A stretch of DNA of 64,000 bases from Streptomyces massasporeus (GCF_014648995.1 NZ_BMSE01000014.1:1-64000); one strand, 5' to 3'; positions 39,468 to 48,067 are shown, counted from the stretch's first letter. The notes: generated by a model not told the origin, from the sequence alone. Program-made: numbers and translations.

Positions 39468-41429
39468 GTGACGAGTTGGGGAGTCTCCTTGATGCATCAC
39501 GGTTCCGCCGTGCCGCGCCGCGCCCGGTTCCGGCGCGGCGCGGCGGCCCTGACCTTCGTGGCACTGTCCGCCGGCACCGCCCTGACGGGTGCGCCGGCCG
39601 CCACGGCCGCCGGCAGCGCGGCGCTCGCCGGGAAGGCGTGCGCGCCGACGGAGGGCTTCTCCGGCTGCCGCCTGTTCGTCCCGACCGACGGCAAGCAGGC
39701 CTTCACGGTGCCGTCCGGGGTGACGAGCCTGGACGTACGCGCCTGGGGAGAGGGCGGCAGGGGCAACTCCATGGCGTACGGCGGTGCGGGCGGCTTCGTC
39801 GCCGGCACCCTGAAGGTCACCCCGGGAGAGGCGCTGAGCCTTGCCGTCGGCGGACCGGGCTTCGGTGACGCCCTCGGCGGCAAGGGCGGCAAGGGCGGCA
39901 GCGGCGGCGAGCGTGGCGGCAACAGCAGCGCCGTCCGTACGAGCGGTGGCTCCGCGCTGATCGTCGCCGGCGGCGGTGGCGGCGGGGGCGGCGACGTGGC
40001 CCACGGCCAGGCCGGCACCGCAGGGGGCGAGAACGGCCAGGACGGCAGCGAGAAGGACCGCGGCGGCAAGGGCGCCACCGGCGCGACGGGCGGCGCGGCC
40101 GGTGGCAACGGCGCCGCGGGCGCCGACCACGCCAAGGGCGGTGCCGGAGGCGCCGGCGGCGCGGGCCGCTACGGCGGTGGCGGCGGCGGTGCCGGATACG
40201 CGGGCGGCGGTGGCGGCACGGGTGCCGAGACCGGCTCGTCCACCGGCAACGACCCGACCACCGGCAGCGGTGGCGGCGGCTCCAGCTACGCCGAGCCGGC
40301 CCGGGTGGACGACGCCCGGCTGGTCGTCGGCAGCCGCTACGACGCGCCGGAGAAGAAGGACCCGTTCTGGGCCTCCTCCGACAACCCGATCGACTCCGGC
40401 GTGGCCGAGGGCGGCGTCAACGCGCCCGGCGGCCCGGGCCGGATCGTCCTGCAGTGGCGGCAGTCCCCGGCCGTCGACCGGCTGATCCAGGTCTCCGGCA
40501 CCGACGCGACGACCCAGCCGGGTGTCGACGTCAGGCCGCTGGCCGTGGCGGCCCGGGACAAGGACGGCAAGCCGGTCGGCGACACCTCGGTGACCTTCAC
40601 CGTCGAGGACCCGGACGGTCTGAAGCCGCTCTTCTACCTCACCGGCGGCCCGGACGACGACGAGACCGTCGTGGCGACCGACGCCCAGGGCCGTGCGCAG
40701 ACCCCGTGGATCGGCCTGGGCAGCCGCAAGGAGGGCTCGTTCACCGTCCGGGCGAAGACCCTGGGCGCGGAAACGTCCTTCACCGTGCGGGTCAAGGAGT
40801 CGCCGTACACCGTGAGCGTCGGCGGCGGCAACGAGCAGAAGGCCGAGCAGGGCGAGGACTTCGCCGAGGCGCTGGTCGCCCGGGTGGTCAAGTCGGGCAA
40901 GGCGGCACCGGCCGGCACCGAGGTGGAGTTCCGCGTCGAGGACGCCGCCGAGGGCGCGCCCCGCTTCGAGGGCGGGGACCGGGTCGTCCGCGTGAAGACC
41001 GACGACTCGGGCGAGGCGACGGCCCCGGCGCTGACCGCCGGTGAGGGCACGGGCACGTACACCGTGGCCGCGTCGGTCGGTGACGCCATGACCCAGTTCG
41101 CGGTCGAGGTCGTCCCCGGTGACGGCGAAGCGGAGGAGCCCGGCCCCGGCGACGAGTCCCCCTCCCCGTCCGCGAGCCCCACGACCGACCCGACACCCTC
41201 CGCGGAGCCGAGCCCGTCGACCAGTACCGGCACCTCCGGCACGACCGGCGGCGACGGCACCTCGACCACGGGCGGCACCTCCACGGACCTCGACGGCGGC
41301 AGCCTCGCCTCCACCGGCGCGGGCGGCATCGGCGTCCTCCTCGCGGCGGCGGCGGCCCTGGCAGCGGTGGGCTTCGCGGCGTTTCGCCTCGCCCCTCGCC
41401 TGAAGCTCCGCTCACGCGACAACGCCTGA
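39468..41429 (+). CDS. Glycine-rich LAXTG-anchored surface protein
   Basis: 653 residues. A signal peptide (RRGAAALTFVALSAGTALTG) is followed by a Gly-rich domain (residues about 60-330) with runs such as GGGGGGGGDVAHGQAGTAGG. Two Ig-like or invasin-like beta domains come next (about 350-550; PLAVAARDKDGKPVGDTSVT, SFTVRVKESPYTVSVGGGNE), then a Pro/Ser/Thr/Glu spacer. The sorting signal is LASTGAGG, a hydrophobic helix and RLAPRLKLRSRDNA. LAXTG implies class E sortase anchoring. It may be an adhesin or coat protein. GTG at 39468 and ATG at 39492 are both possible starts. A strong terminator follows. Confidence 0.85.
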   Translation: MTSWGVSLMHHGSAVPRRARFRRGAAALTFVALSAGTALTGAPAATAAGSAALAGKACAPTEGFSGCRLFVPTDGKQAFTVPSGVTSLDVRAWGEGGRGNSMAYGGAGGFVAGTLKVTPGEALSLAVGGPGFGDALGGKGGKGGSGGERGGNSSAVRTSGGSALIVAGGGGGGGGDVAHGQAGTAGGENGQDGSEKDRGGKGATGATGGAAGGNGAAGADHAKGGAGGAGGAGRYGGGGGGAGYAGGGGGTGAETGSSTGNDPTTGSGGGGSSYAEPARVDDARLVVGSRYDAPEKKDPFWASSDNPIDSGVAEGGVNAPGGPGRIVLQWRQSPAVDRLIQVSGTDATTQPGVDVRPLAVAARDKDGKPVGDTSVTFTVEDPDGLKPLFYLTGGPDDDETVVATDAQGRAQTPWIGLGSRKEGSFTVRAKTLGAETSFTVRVKESPYTVSVGGGNEQKAEQGEDFAEALVARVVKSGKAAPAGTEVEFRVEDAAEGAPRFEGGDRVVRVKTDDSGEATAPALTAGEGTGTYTVAASVGDAMTQFAVEVVPGDGEAEEPGPGDESPSPSASPTTDPTPSAEPSPSTSTGTSGTTGGDGTSTTGGTSTDLDGGSLASTGAGGIGVLLAAAAALAAVGFAAFRLAPRLKLRSRDNA

Positions 41430-41439
41430 CAATCCGCCA

Positions 41440-41491
41440 CGGAGACCGCCCGCCCCCGGCATCCGGGTGCGGGCGGTCTCCGTTTCGTTTT
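41440..41491 (+). terminator. Rho-independent terminator
   Basis: A perfect 14-base-pair stem (41440-41453 with 41469-41482) followed by TTTCGTTTT, just after the surface-protein gene. The T run is unusually good for this genome. Confidence 0.9.
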
Positions 41492-41584
41492 GCGGAACCT
41501 TTGCCCGGGGGTCGGGCGTTGGGAGGGGTGTGCGCGCGTGAGCGGGTGCGCCAGGTGAGGCCTACTAGTACCGAGGTGACGTCA

Positions 41585-42154
41585 ATGGCAGTGTGGGACC
41601 GGCTCAAGGACCAGGCCAAGGCTCTCCAGCAGGGGCAGGGCGGGCGAGGCGCTGCGACCGGTGGGCACGGCGGTGGTGGACACGGCAGCGGTGGGGCGAG
41701 GTCCGGTGGCGGCGGCAAGGCCCAGCTGGTCGGTCTGCTGAAGACGCAGCTCGGTTCGTTGAAGAACGAGTTGAAGAGCGGTGCGTACCGGGACGCGAGC
41801 ATGGCGATGTGCGCCCTGGTCGCGGCGGCCGACGGGAACGTGGACCCGGCCGAGCGCCAGCAGGTCGAGTCGATGATCCTCAGCAACGACGTCCTGCAGA
41901 ACTTCCCGCCGGAGCAGTTGCGCACGCGTTTCAACAAGCACGTGGACCAGCTGACCGCCAACTTCCAGTACGGCAAGTCGGAGGCCATGCAGGAGATCGC
42001 CAAGGCCGCCAAGAAGCCCACCGAGGCCAGGGCCGTGATCCAGACCGGCATGGTCATCGCCGGTGCCGACGGCCACTTCTCCCAGGCCGAGGCGACGGTC
42101 CTGCGCGAGGCCTGTGCGACGTTGGGGGTGAATCCCGCCGAGTTCCAGCTCTGA
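41585..42154 (+). CDS. TerB-like tellurite resistance family protein
   Basis: 189 residues. An N-terminal amphipathic helix (VWDRLKDQAKALQQGQGG), a Gly/His-rich linker (GGHGGGGHGSGGARSGGGG), then a TerB-type helical domain: KSGAYRDASMAMCALVAAAD, GNVDPAERQQVESMIL and VIAGADGHFSQAEATVLREA. The paired acidic AADGNVDPAE and GADGHFSQAE resemble TerB metal-binding sites. The Ter system responds to tellurite and membrane stress; no terD or terC neighbours are present. GAGGTG precedes the ATG at 41585. Confidence 0.85.
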   Translation: MAVWDRLKDQAKALQQGQGGRGAATGGHGGGGHGSGGARSGGGGKAQLVGLLKTQLGSLKNELKSGAYRDASMAMCALVAAADGNVDPAERQQVESMILSNDVLQNFPPEQLRTRFNKHVDQLTANFQYGKSEAMQEIAKAAKKPTEARAVIQTGMVIAGADGHFSQAEATVLREACATLGVNPAEFQL

Positions 42155-42172
42155 CCGGCGGGAGCCGGCCGC

Positions 42173-43045
42173 TCAGGGAGCGCGCAGGGCGTCCACGGCC
42201 AGGCGGGCCGCCGTGCCGATGACGGCGTCGGCGGCGGGCAGGAGCGCGGAGGTGCGGGCCGTGCGGGTGAAGACGGCGACGGCGTAGCGGCCCCCGTCGG
42301 GGTATTCGACGACGCCGACCTCGTTGCGCACGGTCGGCAGGCTGCCGGTCTTCCCCGCCACGTGCACGTCGTCGAAGGGGAAGCCGGAGGCCAGCCGGTG
42401 CGGCCACACCTGGAGGCCGAGGATGCGGCGGATGGCCGCGCCGTGCTCGGGCGTGCACGCCTCGTCGCGCCAGACGGCGGCGAGCAGCCGGGTCATGTCT
42501 CGCGGAGTGCTGCGGTTGGTGCGGGCCGGGTCGAGTGCGCGCAGCCGGGTGACGACGAGCGGGTCGGCCAGGGACCGGGCGCCGCCCGGCCCGGCGTCCT
42601 CCTTGATGGTGGAAAGGAGTTCGCCGAAGGTGTGCACGGCCAGGGTGCGGGCCAGGCCGAGGCGGGCCGTGGTGCGGTTGACGGCGTCGAGACCGACGCG
42701 TTCCAGCAGCTGATCGGCGGCCGCGTTGTCGCTGACCGACATCATCAGGTAGGCGAGGTCGCGCAGGGACAGCCGGGCGCCGTCGAGCATCGCCGCGAGC
42801 CCCGTCGGGCCGGTGGTGCGGGCCTGCGGGGAGCACTCGACCGGCTCGGTGAGGTCCAGGAGTCCGGCGGCGGCCTGTTCGTGGAGCGTGACGAGCAGGC
42901 ACAGCTTGTGGACGCTGGCGGTGCAGACGGGCTGGTCCGCGCCGGCGTCGAGCTGCGCACCGGAGTCGATGTCGAGGGCGTGCAGCCGGCCGGTGACGCC
43001 GGCGTCGGCGAAGGCCGCGTGGATACGGGCGAGGGCGTCGGTCAC
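42173..43045 (-). CDS. blaB: BlaB-like cytoplasmic class A beta-lactamase-fold protein
   Basis: 290 residues with the serine beta-lactamase fold: SVHK (SxxK) in VCTASVHKLCLLV, SDN in MMSVSDNAAADQLL and KTG in VAGKTGSLPTVRNE. No signal peptide. A LysR gene lies immediately upstream with a four-base overlap, and a beta-lactamase operon is divergent. This is the arrangement of blaA-blaB in Streptomyces cacaoi, where BlaB is a penicillin-responsive protein needed with the LysR protein BlaA for beta-lactamase induction. The same role is inferred here; a true intracellular amidase or esterase is the alternative. GTG start. Confidence 0.8.
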   Translation of the reverse strand: MTDALARIHAAFADAGVTGRLHALDIDSGAQLDAGADQPVCTASVHKLCLLVTLHEQAAAGLLDLTEPVECSPQARTTGPTGLAAMLDGARLSLRDLAYLMMSVSDNAAADQLLERVGLDAVNRTTARLGLARTLAVHTFGELLSTIKEDAGPGGARSLADPLVVTRLRALDPARTNRSTPRDMTRLLAAVWRDEACTPEHGAAIRRILGLQVWPHRLASGFPFDDVHVAGKTGSLPTVRNEVGVVEYPDGGRYAVAVFTRTARTSALLPAADAVIGTAARLAVDALRAP

Positions 43046-44022
43046 AGCCAGTACTCCGAGGCCGGGCGCAGATGCAGCGGGCGGGCGGGCAGGTCGGGGC
43101 TCGCCCCGGCGGTGCTGCGCAGCGCCCGCGTGGCGGCCTCGGTGAACGCGGCGACGGCGGCGTCCCCGCGCCCGCCGGGCCAGGCCACGGAGTGCCGCAG
43201 GGCGAGCGGCGCGCCGGTGAGGGGCCGCCAGACCACGCCCGAGGCGGGGCTCGGCGGCTGGTCCCCCTCCCCCTGGCCGTGCGCGTCCCGCGGGCTGAGC
43301 GCCACCGCCCGCGCCGACAGCACCAGGCCGCGGACGAAGCTGGTGCCCTGGGCGTGGCGCACGGCGGGTGGGGTGTAGCCGTTGCGGGCGCAGGTGGTCA
43401 GGAGGTCGTCGTAGACGGCCGGGGCGCCGGCGCGGGGGAAGAGGATCAGGTCGTAGCCGGTGAGCGAGGCGAGCGGGACCTCGTCGAGCCCGGCCGCCGC
43501 CGCGTCGCGGGGCAGCAGCACGCCGAGCTCGCGCCGCAGTACGGGGCCCAGCTCGAGTCCGGAGACGTCACAGGGGTGGTGGATGAGCCCGACGTCCAGC
43601 TCGTGCGCGGCGAACCGCTCCAGTTGCTGGGCGGTGGGCAGTTCGTGCAGTTCCAGTTCCAGGCCGTCGGCGGTGCCGGAGAAGTGCGCGAGCAGTGCGG
43701 CGACGGTCTCGCCGGACACGTCGGGCGGCAGCGCGGCCCGCAGCAGGCCGGTCTCCCCGTCGCGGATGCGGCGTGCGGTGGCCATGAGCGCCTCCGAGCG
43801 GGCGAGCACCTCCCGGGCCTCGGCCAGCAACAGCGTCCCGGCCTCGGTGATGGTCACCTGCCGGCTCGTGCGTTCGAAGAGCCGGACGCCCAGGTGTCTC
43901 TCCAGGCGTTGGATGCGCTGCGAGAGCGGCGGCTGGGCCATGCCGAGGCGGGCTGCGGCACGGCCGAAGTGTGACTCTTCTGCAACAGCCACAAAGCACT
44001 CCAGGTGCCGCACCAGGTCCAC
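43042..44022 (-). CDS. blaA: LysR-type regulator, BlaA-like
   Basis: About 326 residues. The helix-turn-helix is at the N-terminus (RHLECFVAVAEESHFGRAAA, GMAQPPLSQRIQRLERHLGV), followed by a LysR substrate-binding domain (LRAALPPDVSGETVAALLAH, ELDVGLIHHPCDVSGLELGP). Context with the BlaB-like gene and the divergent penicillin-binding protein and beta-lactamase genes points to an activator of beta-lactam resistance. The GTG at 44022 gives the usual MDLVRHLECF start. TATGAT stands 8 bases upstream with no ribosome site, suggesting a leaderless mRNA; a TTG at 44031 is the alternative. Confidence 0.82.
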   Translation of the reverse strand: MDLVRHLECFVAVAEESHFGRAAARLGMAQPPLSQRIQRLERHLGVRLFERTSRQVTITEAGTLLLAEAREVLARSEALMATARRIRDGETGLLRAALPPDVSGETVAALLAHFSGTADGLELELHELPTAQQLERFAAHELDVGLIHHPCDVSGLELGPVLRRELGVLLPRDAAAAGLDEVPLASLTGYDLILFPRAGAPAVYDDLLTTCARNGYTPPAVRHAQGTSFVRGLVLSARAVALSPRDAHGQGEGDQPPSPASGVVWRPLTGAPLALRHSVAWPGGRGDAAVAAFTEAATRALRSTAGASPDLPARPLHLRPASEYWL

Positions 44023-44034
44023 GAGCAGCAATCA

Positions 44035-44064
44035 TATCGGCTGCATATTGATCCGACATCGATA
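44035..44064 (+). promoter_or_regulatory. Divergent promoter with imperfect palindrome (blaA / PBP)
   Basis: In the short gap between the LysR and PBP genes, TATCGG and, 12 bases on, CCGA pair as an inverted repeat (TCGG/CCGA), with CGATA closing the outer arm. The minus-strand -10 TATGAT overlaps the edge. A plausible LysR operator. Confidence 0.4.
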
Positions 44065-44107
44065 CCGGTCTTGGACAGAGTGCCCGGGCCGCTGCTGTTC
44101 TCGGCCC

Positions 44108-45751
44108 ATGGACTCTCATGCCGATCACTCCAGCGTCACCACCGGCGGTCCCGGGCCGCGCAGAAAGGCCACGCGGGCCGTCATCGCCGGGGCGGTGGTG
44201 CTGGCCGCCGTCGCGGGTGGGGCGTACGCAGCCGGTGTCGGCCCCTTCGAACGGGACACCGGGCCCGACCCGGCGGCCGGGAAGCAGGCCCGCGCGTTCC
44301 TCGCCGACTGGGCCGCCGGCCGCATGGAGAGCGCGGCGGGCCGTACGACCAGTCCCGGCACGGCACAGCGGGTGCTGGACAGCTTCACCGCCGGACTCGA
44401 CATCGACGAGCCCGAGCTCACGGCGAAGCCCGCGACCGAGACCGGTGACGGCACGGTCGCCGTCCCGTTCACCGCGCGGATGCCCGTCACGGGCCTGGGC
44501 ACCTGGACCTACGAGTCGAAGCTGCCGCTGCGCAAGCAGGGCGACGGCTCCTGGAAGGTGGACTGGCGGCTGTCCCTCGTCCACCCCCGCCTGAGCGATA
44601 CGGAGAAGTTCCGCCTGGAACGGGAGGAGACCGAGCCCCCCGAGGTCACCGACCGGGACGGCACGCGGCTCACCGGTGACGCCTTTCCCTCCCTCGCGCC
44701 CCTGATGACCCGGCTCGCCGGGGGCGGCGGCAAGGACTCCGGCGCACGTGGCGCGATCCGCCTCGTCGACCGGACCACCGGCGAAGTGGAGCGCACGGAG
44801 GCGTCCTTCGGCGCGAAGACGCTCCGGGCGGACAAGGGCCCGGTCCCCACGACCCTGGACGCCGACTGGCAGTCCGCCGCCGAGAAGGCCCTCGCCTCCC
44901 GGGCCGCAGGCAAGAACGCCGCGCTCGTCGCCCTGCGCATCGACGACGGCGAGATCCTGGCCGTCGCGAACTCCCCGTCCACCGGCTTCAACCGCGCGCT
45001 CTCCGGCACCTACGCCCCCGGCTCCACCTGGAAGATCGTCACCAGCAGCGCCCTGCTGATCGAGGACGCCGTCGCCCCGGACGACGTGGTGGACTGCCCC
45101 AAGTACCTCACGGTGGGGAAGAAGTTCCAGAACGTGGAGCTCTCCGAACACCCGGGGGCCACGTTCCGCAAGGACTTCACCGAGTCCTGCAACACGGCGT
45201 TCATCAGCCTGCGCGACCGGCTCGACGACGGGCGACTGGGGGAGGTCGCCCGCACGTACTTCGGGGTCGGCCAGGAGTGGCACGTCGGGGCGCCCACGTA
45301 CGACGGTTCGGTGCCGGTGCCCAAGGACGAGACGGAGAAGGCCGCGTCGATGATCGGGCAGGGCCGGGTGCAGGCCAATCCGCTGATCATGGCGTCGGTG
45401 ACCGCGACCGCCGTGTCCGGCACCTTCCACCAGCCCTCGCTCACCGCCGGCAACGAGGACGGCACCCGCACGACCCCGCTCCCGCGCGGTGTCGTCACCC
45501 AGCTGCGCGCGATGCTGCGCGCCACCGTCACCGACGGCACCGCGAAGGTCCTCTCGGACCTGCCCGGCGAGATCGGCGCGAAGACCGGCACCGCCGAGGT
45601 CTCCGACGACCAGGACAACAACGGCTGGCTCGTCGCCCACCGCGGCAACGTCGCCGTCGCCTGCGTCGTGGAGGAGGGTGTCACCGGCGGCGGCTCCGCC
45701 GGCCCGATCGTCCACAGCCTGCTGTCCACGGTCCCGGACGACTCCGCGTGA
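44108..45751 (+). CDS. Penicillin-binding protein with MecA_N-like domain
   Basis: 547 residues. One N-terminal membrane anchor (AVIAGAVVLAAVAGGAYAAG) follows a short cytoplasmic head. Residues about 60-180 resemble the NTF2-like MecA_N domain (KQARAFLADWAAGRMESAAG, FTARMPVTGLGTWTYESKLP). The transpeptidase domain has STWK in YAPGSTWKIVTSSALL, SCN in DFTESCNTAFISLRDRL, and KTGTAE. It should cross-link peptidoglycan and may be a low-affinity enzyme like other MecA_N-containing PBPs. The gene is divergent from the BlaA-like regulator and 31 bases before a beta-lactamase, so induced beta-lactam resistance is the likely job. Confidence 0.87.
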   Translation: MDSHADHSSVTTGGPGPRRKATRAVIAGAVVLAAVAGGAYAAGVGPFERDTGPDPAAGKQARAFLADWAAGRMESAAGRTTSPGTAQRVLDSFTAGLDIDEPELTAKPATETGDGTVAVPFTARMPVTGLGTWTYESKLPLRKQGDGSWKVDWRLSLVHPRLSDTEKFRLEREETEPPEVTDRDGTRLTGDAFPSLAPLMTRLAGGGGKDSGARGAIRLVDRTTGEVERTEASFGAKTLRADKGPVPTTLDADWQSAAEKALASRAAGKNAALVALRIDDGEILAVANSPSTGFNRALSGTYAPGSTWKIVTSSALLIEDAVAPDDVVDCPKYLTVGKKFQNVELSEHPGATFRKDFTESCNTAFISLRDRLDDGRLGEVARTYFGVGQEWHVGAPTYDGSVPVPKDETEKAASMIGQGRVQANPLIMASVTATAVSGTFHQPSLTAGNEDGTRTTPLPRGVVTQLRAMLRATVTDGTAKVLSDLPGEIGAKTGTAEVSDDQDNNGWLVAHRGNVAVACVVEEGVTGGGSAGPIVHSLLSTVPDDSA

Positions 45752-45782
45752 CAGCGGCCCATTCCGTGAAGGAGCCCGCCGT

Positions 45783-46784
45783 ATGACCCCCGACCGGAGC
45801 GTGACGCCCGACCGCACCACCTCCTCCCGCCGCGCCCTCCTGGCCGCCGCGGCCCTGCTTCCGCTCGCCGCCTGCGGTACGGACGACCGCCCCGCCGATC
45901 ACGCGAGGCGACGAAGCCCCACGCCCACCGGTTCGCCGTCCGGGAGGCCCACCGTGCACCGCCCCCGGCTGGCGGACCTGGAGCGCGAGTACGGTGCACG
46001 CGTCGGGGTCTACGCCCTCGCGACCGGTACCGGGGCCACGGTCGTGCACCGGGCCGGTGAACGCTTCGCGTTCTGCTCCACGTTCAAGGCGCTGGCCGCG
46101 GCGGCGGTCCTGCACCGCCGCTCCGCGGGCGGGCTGGACCGCCGTGTCACCTACACCGAGGCCGACCTGCGCTCCACCGCGCCCGTCACCGGCAAGCACG
46201 TCGCGACCGGGATGACCCTCCGTCAACTCTGCGACGCCGCCGTCCGCTTCAGCGACGGCACGGCGGGCAACCTCCTGATGCGCGACATCGGCGGCCCCGC
46301 CGGACTCACCGCCTACCTGCGCGGGCTCGGCGACACCACGAGCCGGATGGACCACTACGAGCCCGAACTGCACGACGTGCCGCCGGACGACCCCGCCGAC
46401 ACCACCACCCCGCAGGCGATCGCCAGCGACTTCCGCGACCTGCTCCTGGGCACCGCCCTGCCCGTCCGCGAACGCCGGCTCCTCATGGACTGGCTCTCGC
46501 GCAACGCCACCGCCGTCGGCGCCCGCCGCATCCGGGCCGGGCTCCCCGGGGACTGGAAGGTGGCCGACAAGACCGGCACCGGCGACTACGGCCGGGCCAA
46601 CGACATCGCGGTCGTCCACCCGCCCCGCACCGGGCCGCTCGTCCTGGCCGTCATGACCGACCGGCCGGGCCGTGACGCCGAGCCCTCCGACGCCCTGATC
46701 GCCGAGGCGACGCGGCGGACCGTCGCCGCCCTGAGGCTCCCGGGGCTCCCCGGGCGCCCGTCGCCGTCTATAACGGGGCCATGA
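45783..46784 (+). CDS. bla: Class A beta-lactamase, lipoprotein type
   Basis: 333 residues. A twin-arginine-containing signal ends in a lipobox (SSRRALLAAAALLPLAACG), so it should be a membrane-bound lipoprotein. Class A motifs: STFK (Ser70 region) in FCSTFKALAAAAVLH, SDG in place of SDN, EPELHDVPPDD containing Glu166 but with His at the usual Asn170 position, and KTGTGDYG. Glu166 and both Lys residues are kept, so hydrolysis is expected; the SDG and His170 changes could alter turnover. AAGGAG is 8 bases before the ATG. The next gene overlaps its stop by four bases. Confidence 0.9.
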   Translation: MTPDRSVTPDRTTSSRRALLAAAALLPLAACGTDDRPADHARRRSPTPTGSPSGRPTVHRPRLADLEREYGARVGVYALATGTGATVVHRAGERFAFCSTFKALAAAAVLHRRSAGGLDRRVTYTEADLRSTAPVTGKHVATGMTLRQLCDAAVRFSDGTAGNLLMRDIGGPAGLTAYLRGLGDTTSRMDHYEPELHDVPPDDPADTTTPQAIASDFRDLLLGTALPVRERRLLMDWLSRNATAVGARRIRAGLPGDWKVADKTGTGDYGRANDIAVVHPPRTGPLVLAVMTDRPGRDAEPSDALIAEATRRTVAALRLPGLPGRPSPSITGP

Positions 46785-47143
46785 TCTATCACGTCGTACC
46801 GCGCACCGTCTGGACCACCGCCACCGGCCCCACCTACGCGCCCGACTCCCTCGCCGGGGAGGGCTTCGTGCACTGCTCCCCGGACGAGGCGACCACGCTG
46901 GCCGTCGTCAACGCCTTCTACCGGGACGCGCCCGGGCCCCTTCTGGTGCTCGCCCTCGACGAGGCGCGGCTCACCGCCCGGGTGGAGTGGGAGGCGGCGG
47001 CTCCCGCCCCGCCGCCCGGGGTCACCGGGGACACCCTCTTCCCGCACGTGTTCGGCCCCCTCGACCGGGACGCCGTCGACCACGTCCTCGAGGTGCGGTT
47101 CGACGAGGAGGGACGGGCCTCGGAGTTGCGTACGGCAGGATGA
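46781..47143 (+). CDS. DUF952 family protein
   Basis: 120 residues matching DUF952: MIYHVVPRTVWTTA, the conserved GEGFVHCSPDEATTLAVVNAF, LLVLALDEARL and GDTLFPHVFGPLDRDAVDHV. These small cytoplasmic proteins are related in fold to glutathione-transferase-like or ADP-ribosyl-type domains, but their function is unknown. The start overlaps the beta-lactamase stop (ATGA), indicating coupling, although no link with beta-lactam resistance is known to me. Confidence 0.88.
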   Translation: MIYHVVPRTVWTTATGPTYAPDSLAGEGFVHCSPDEATTLAVVNAFYRDAPGPLLVLALDEARLTARVEWEAAAPAPPPGVTGDTLFPHVFGPLDRDAVDHVLEVRFDEEGRASELRTAG

Positions 47144-47147
47144 CCGG

Positions 47148-47828
47148 GTGATCGAACAGAATTCCACACCGGCCGCCCCCGAGCCCGTGCTGCGCCCCGT
47201 CCGGGGAGCCGCCCGCTGCGCCATCGCGGCCCTCGCCCTGGCCGCGGTCGCCTGGGCGGCCCGGGCGGTCTGGCACCTCCGGCTCTCCGCCGCGGGGGAG
47301 CCGGCGTCCGGCCCGCCCGACCAGGGCGACGGCGTGCACCGTCCGCTGAACGCGCTGGAGGACTCCTACCACCTGGTCGCCTCCGTGGGCAGCGCCGTCA
47401 CGGCCGTCTGCGTGCTCGCGTTCCTGTTCTGGCTGGATCAAGTGCGGGACAACGCCAAGGCCCTGTCGGGCACGGCCCCACGCTACGGCTACCCCTGGCT
47501 CTGGCTGGGCTGGATCGTGCCCGTCGTGAATCTCTGGATACCCCGGGGCGTCGTCGCGGACGTCCACCGCTCGGTCTTCCCCGAGCGGCGGCTGCCCGCC
47601 GTCGTGAACTGGTGGTGGGGCCTGTGGCTGGCCGGTCTGGCCGGCGGCGTGGGGATCATCTACTCCGACGACACGGACGAGGTCATCGCCCGCGCCTACA
47701 GCGAGGTGCTGCCCCTGCTCGCCGCCGATCTGGTGATCGTCGCCGCGGCCGCGGCAGCCGCCCTCATGGTGCACACGCTCACGACGGCCCAGCAGCAGCG
47801 CCTGGACGAACCGGCTCCGGCGGCATAG
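47148..47828 (+). CDS. DUF4328 family membrane protein, tail cut by a stop inside a repeat
   Basis: 226 residues with five or so membrane helices (CAIAALALAAVAWAARAVW, SVGSAVTAVCVLAFLFWLDQ, YGYPWLWLGWIVPVVNLWIP, NWWWGLWLAGLAGGVGIIYS, LLAADLVIVAAAAAAALMV). The blocks FWLDQVRDNAKAL and PRGVVADVHR are DUF4328 signatures. It ends DEPAPAA, but the same frame continues beyond the TAG as repeated APAEQ/APAGQG units, and TAG replaces the CAG found in each repeat. The protein may have lost a long Pro/Ala tail by a nonsense mutation. GTG start, 4 bases after the DUF952 stop. Confidence 0.83.
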   Translation: MIEQNSTPAAPEPVLRPVRGAARCAIAALALAAVAWAARAVWHLRLSAAGEPASGPPDQGDGVHRPLNALEDSYHLVASVGSAVTAVCVLAFLFWLDQVRDNAKALSGTAPRYGYPWLWLGWIVPVVNLWIPRGVVADVHRSVFPERRLPAVVNWWWGLWLAGLAGGVGIIYSDDTDEVIARAYSEVLPLLAADLVIVAAAAAAALMVHTLTTAQQQRLDEPAPAA

Positions 47829-48055
47829 GGCCCGGCCCCGGCGGAACAGGCCCCGGCTCCGGCGGAACAGGCCCCGGCTCCGGCGGGACAGGGCCCGGCT
47901 CCGGCGGGACAGGGCCCGGCTCCGGCGGTACAGGGCCCGGCTCCGGCGGTACAGGGCCCGGCTCCGGCGGGACAGGGCCCGGCTCCGGCGGAACAGGCCC
48001 CGGCCCCGGCGAAAGAGCCCCGGCCCCGGCGGAACAGGCCCCGGCCCCCGCCGCG
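47829..48055 (+). repeat. 18-base tandem repeat after the DUF4328 gene
   Basis: About a dozen units of the form CCCGGCTCCGGCGGGACAGG. In the frame of the upstream gene they read PAPAEQA or PAPAGQG. Not CRISPR: there are no spacers. Confidence 0.9.
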
Positions 48056-48067
48056 CCGGACCCGGCC

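Noticed and set aside
39468..41429. Mycobacterial PE-PGRS-type protein
   Set aside because: The Gly-rich part resembles it superficially, but there is no PE domain, and the LAXTG signal and Ig-like domains indicate a Streptomyces wall protein.
47829..48055. Possible CRISPR or separate coding gene in the 18-base array
   Set aside because: No spacers; the array reads as a continuation of the upstream gene's tail.
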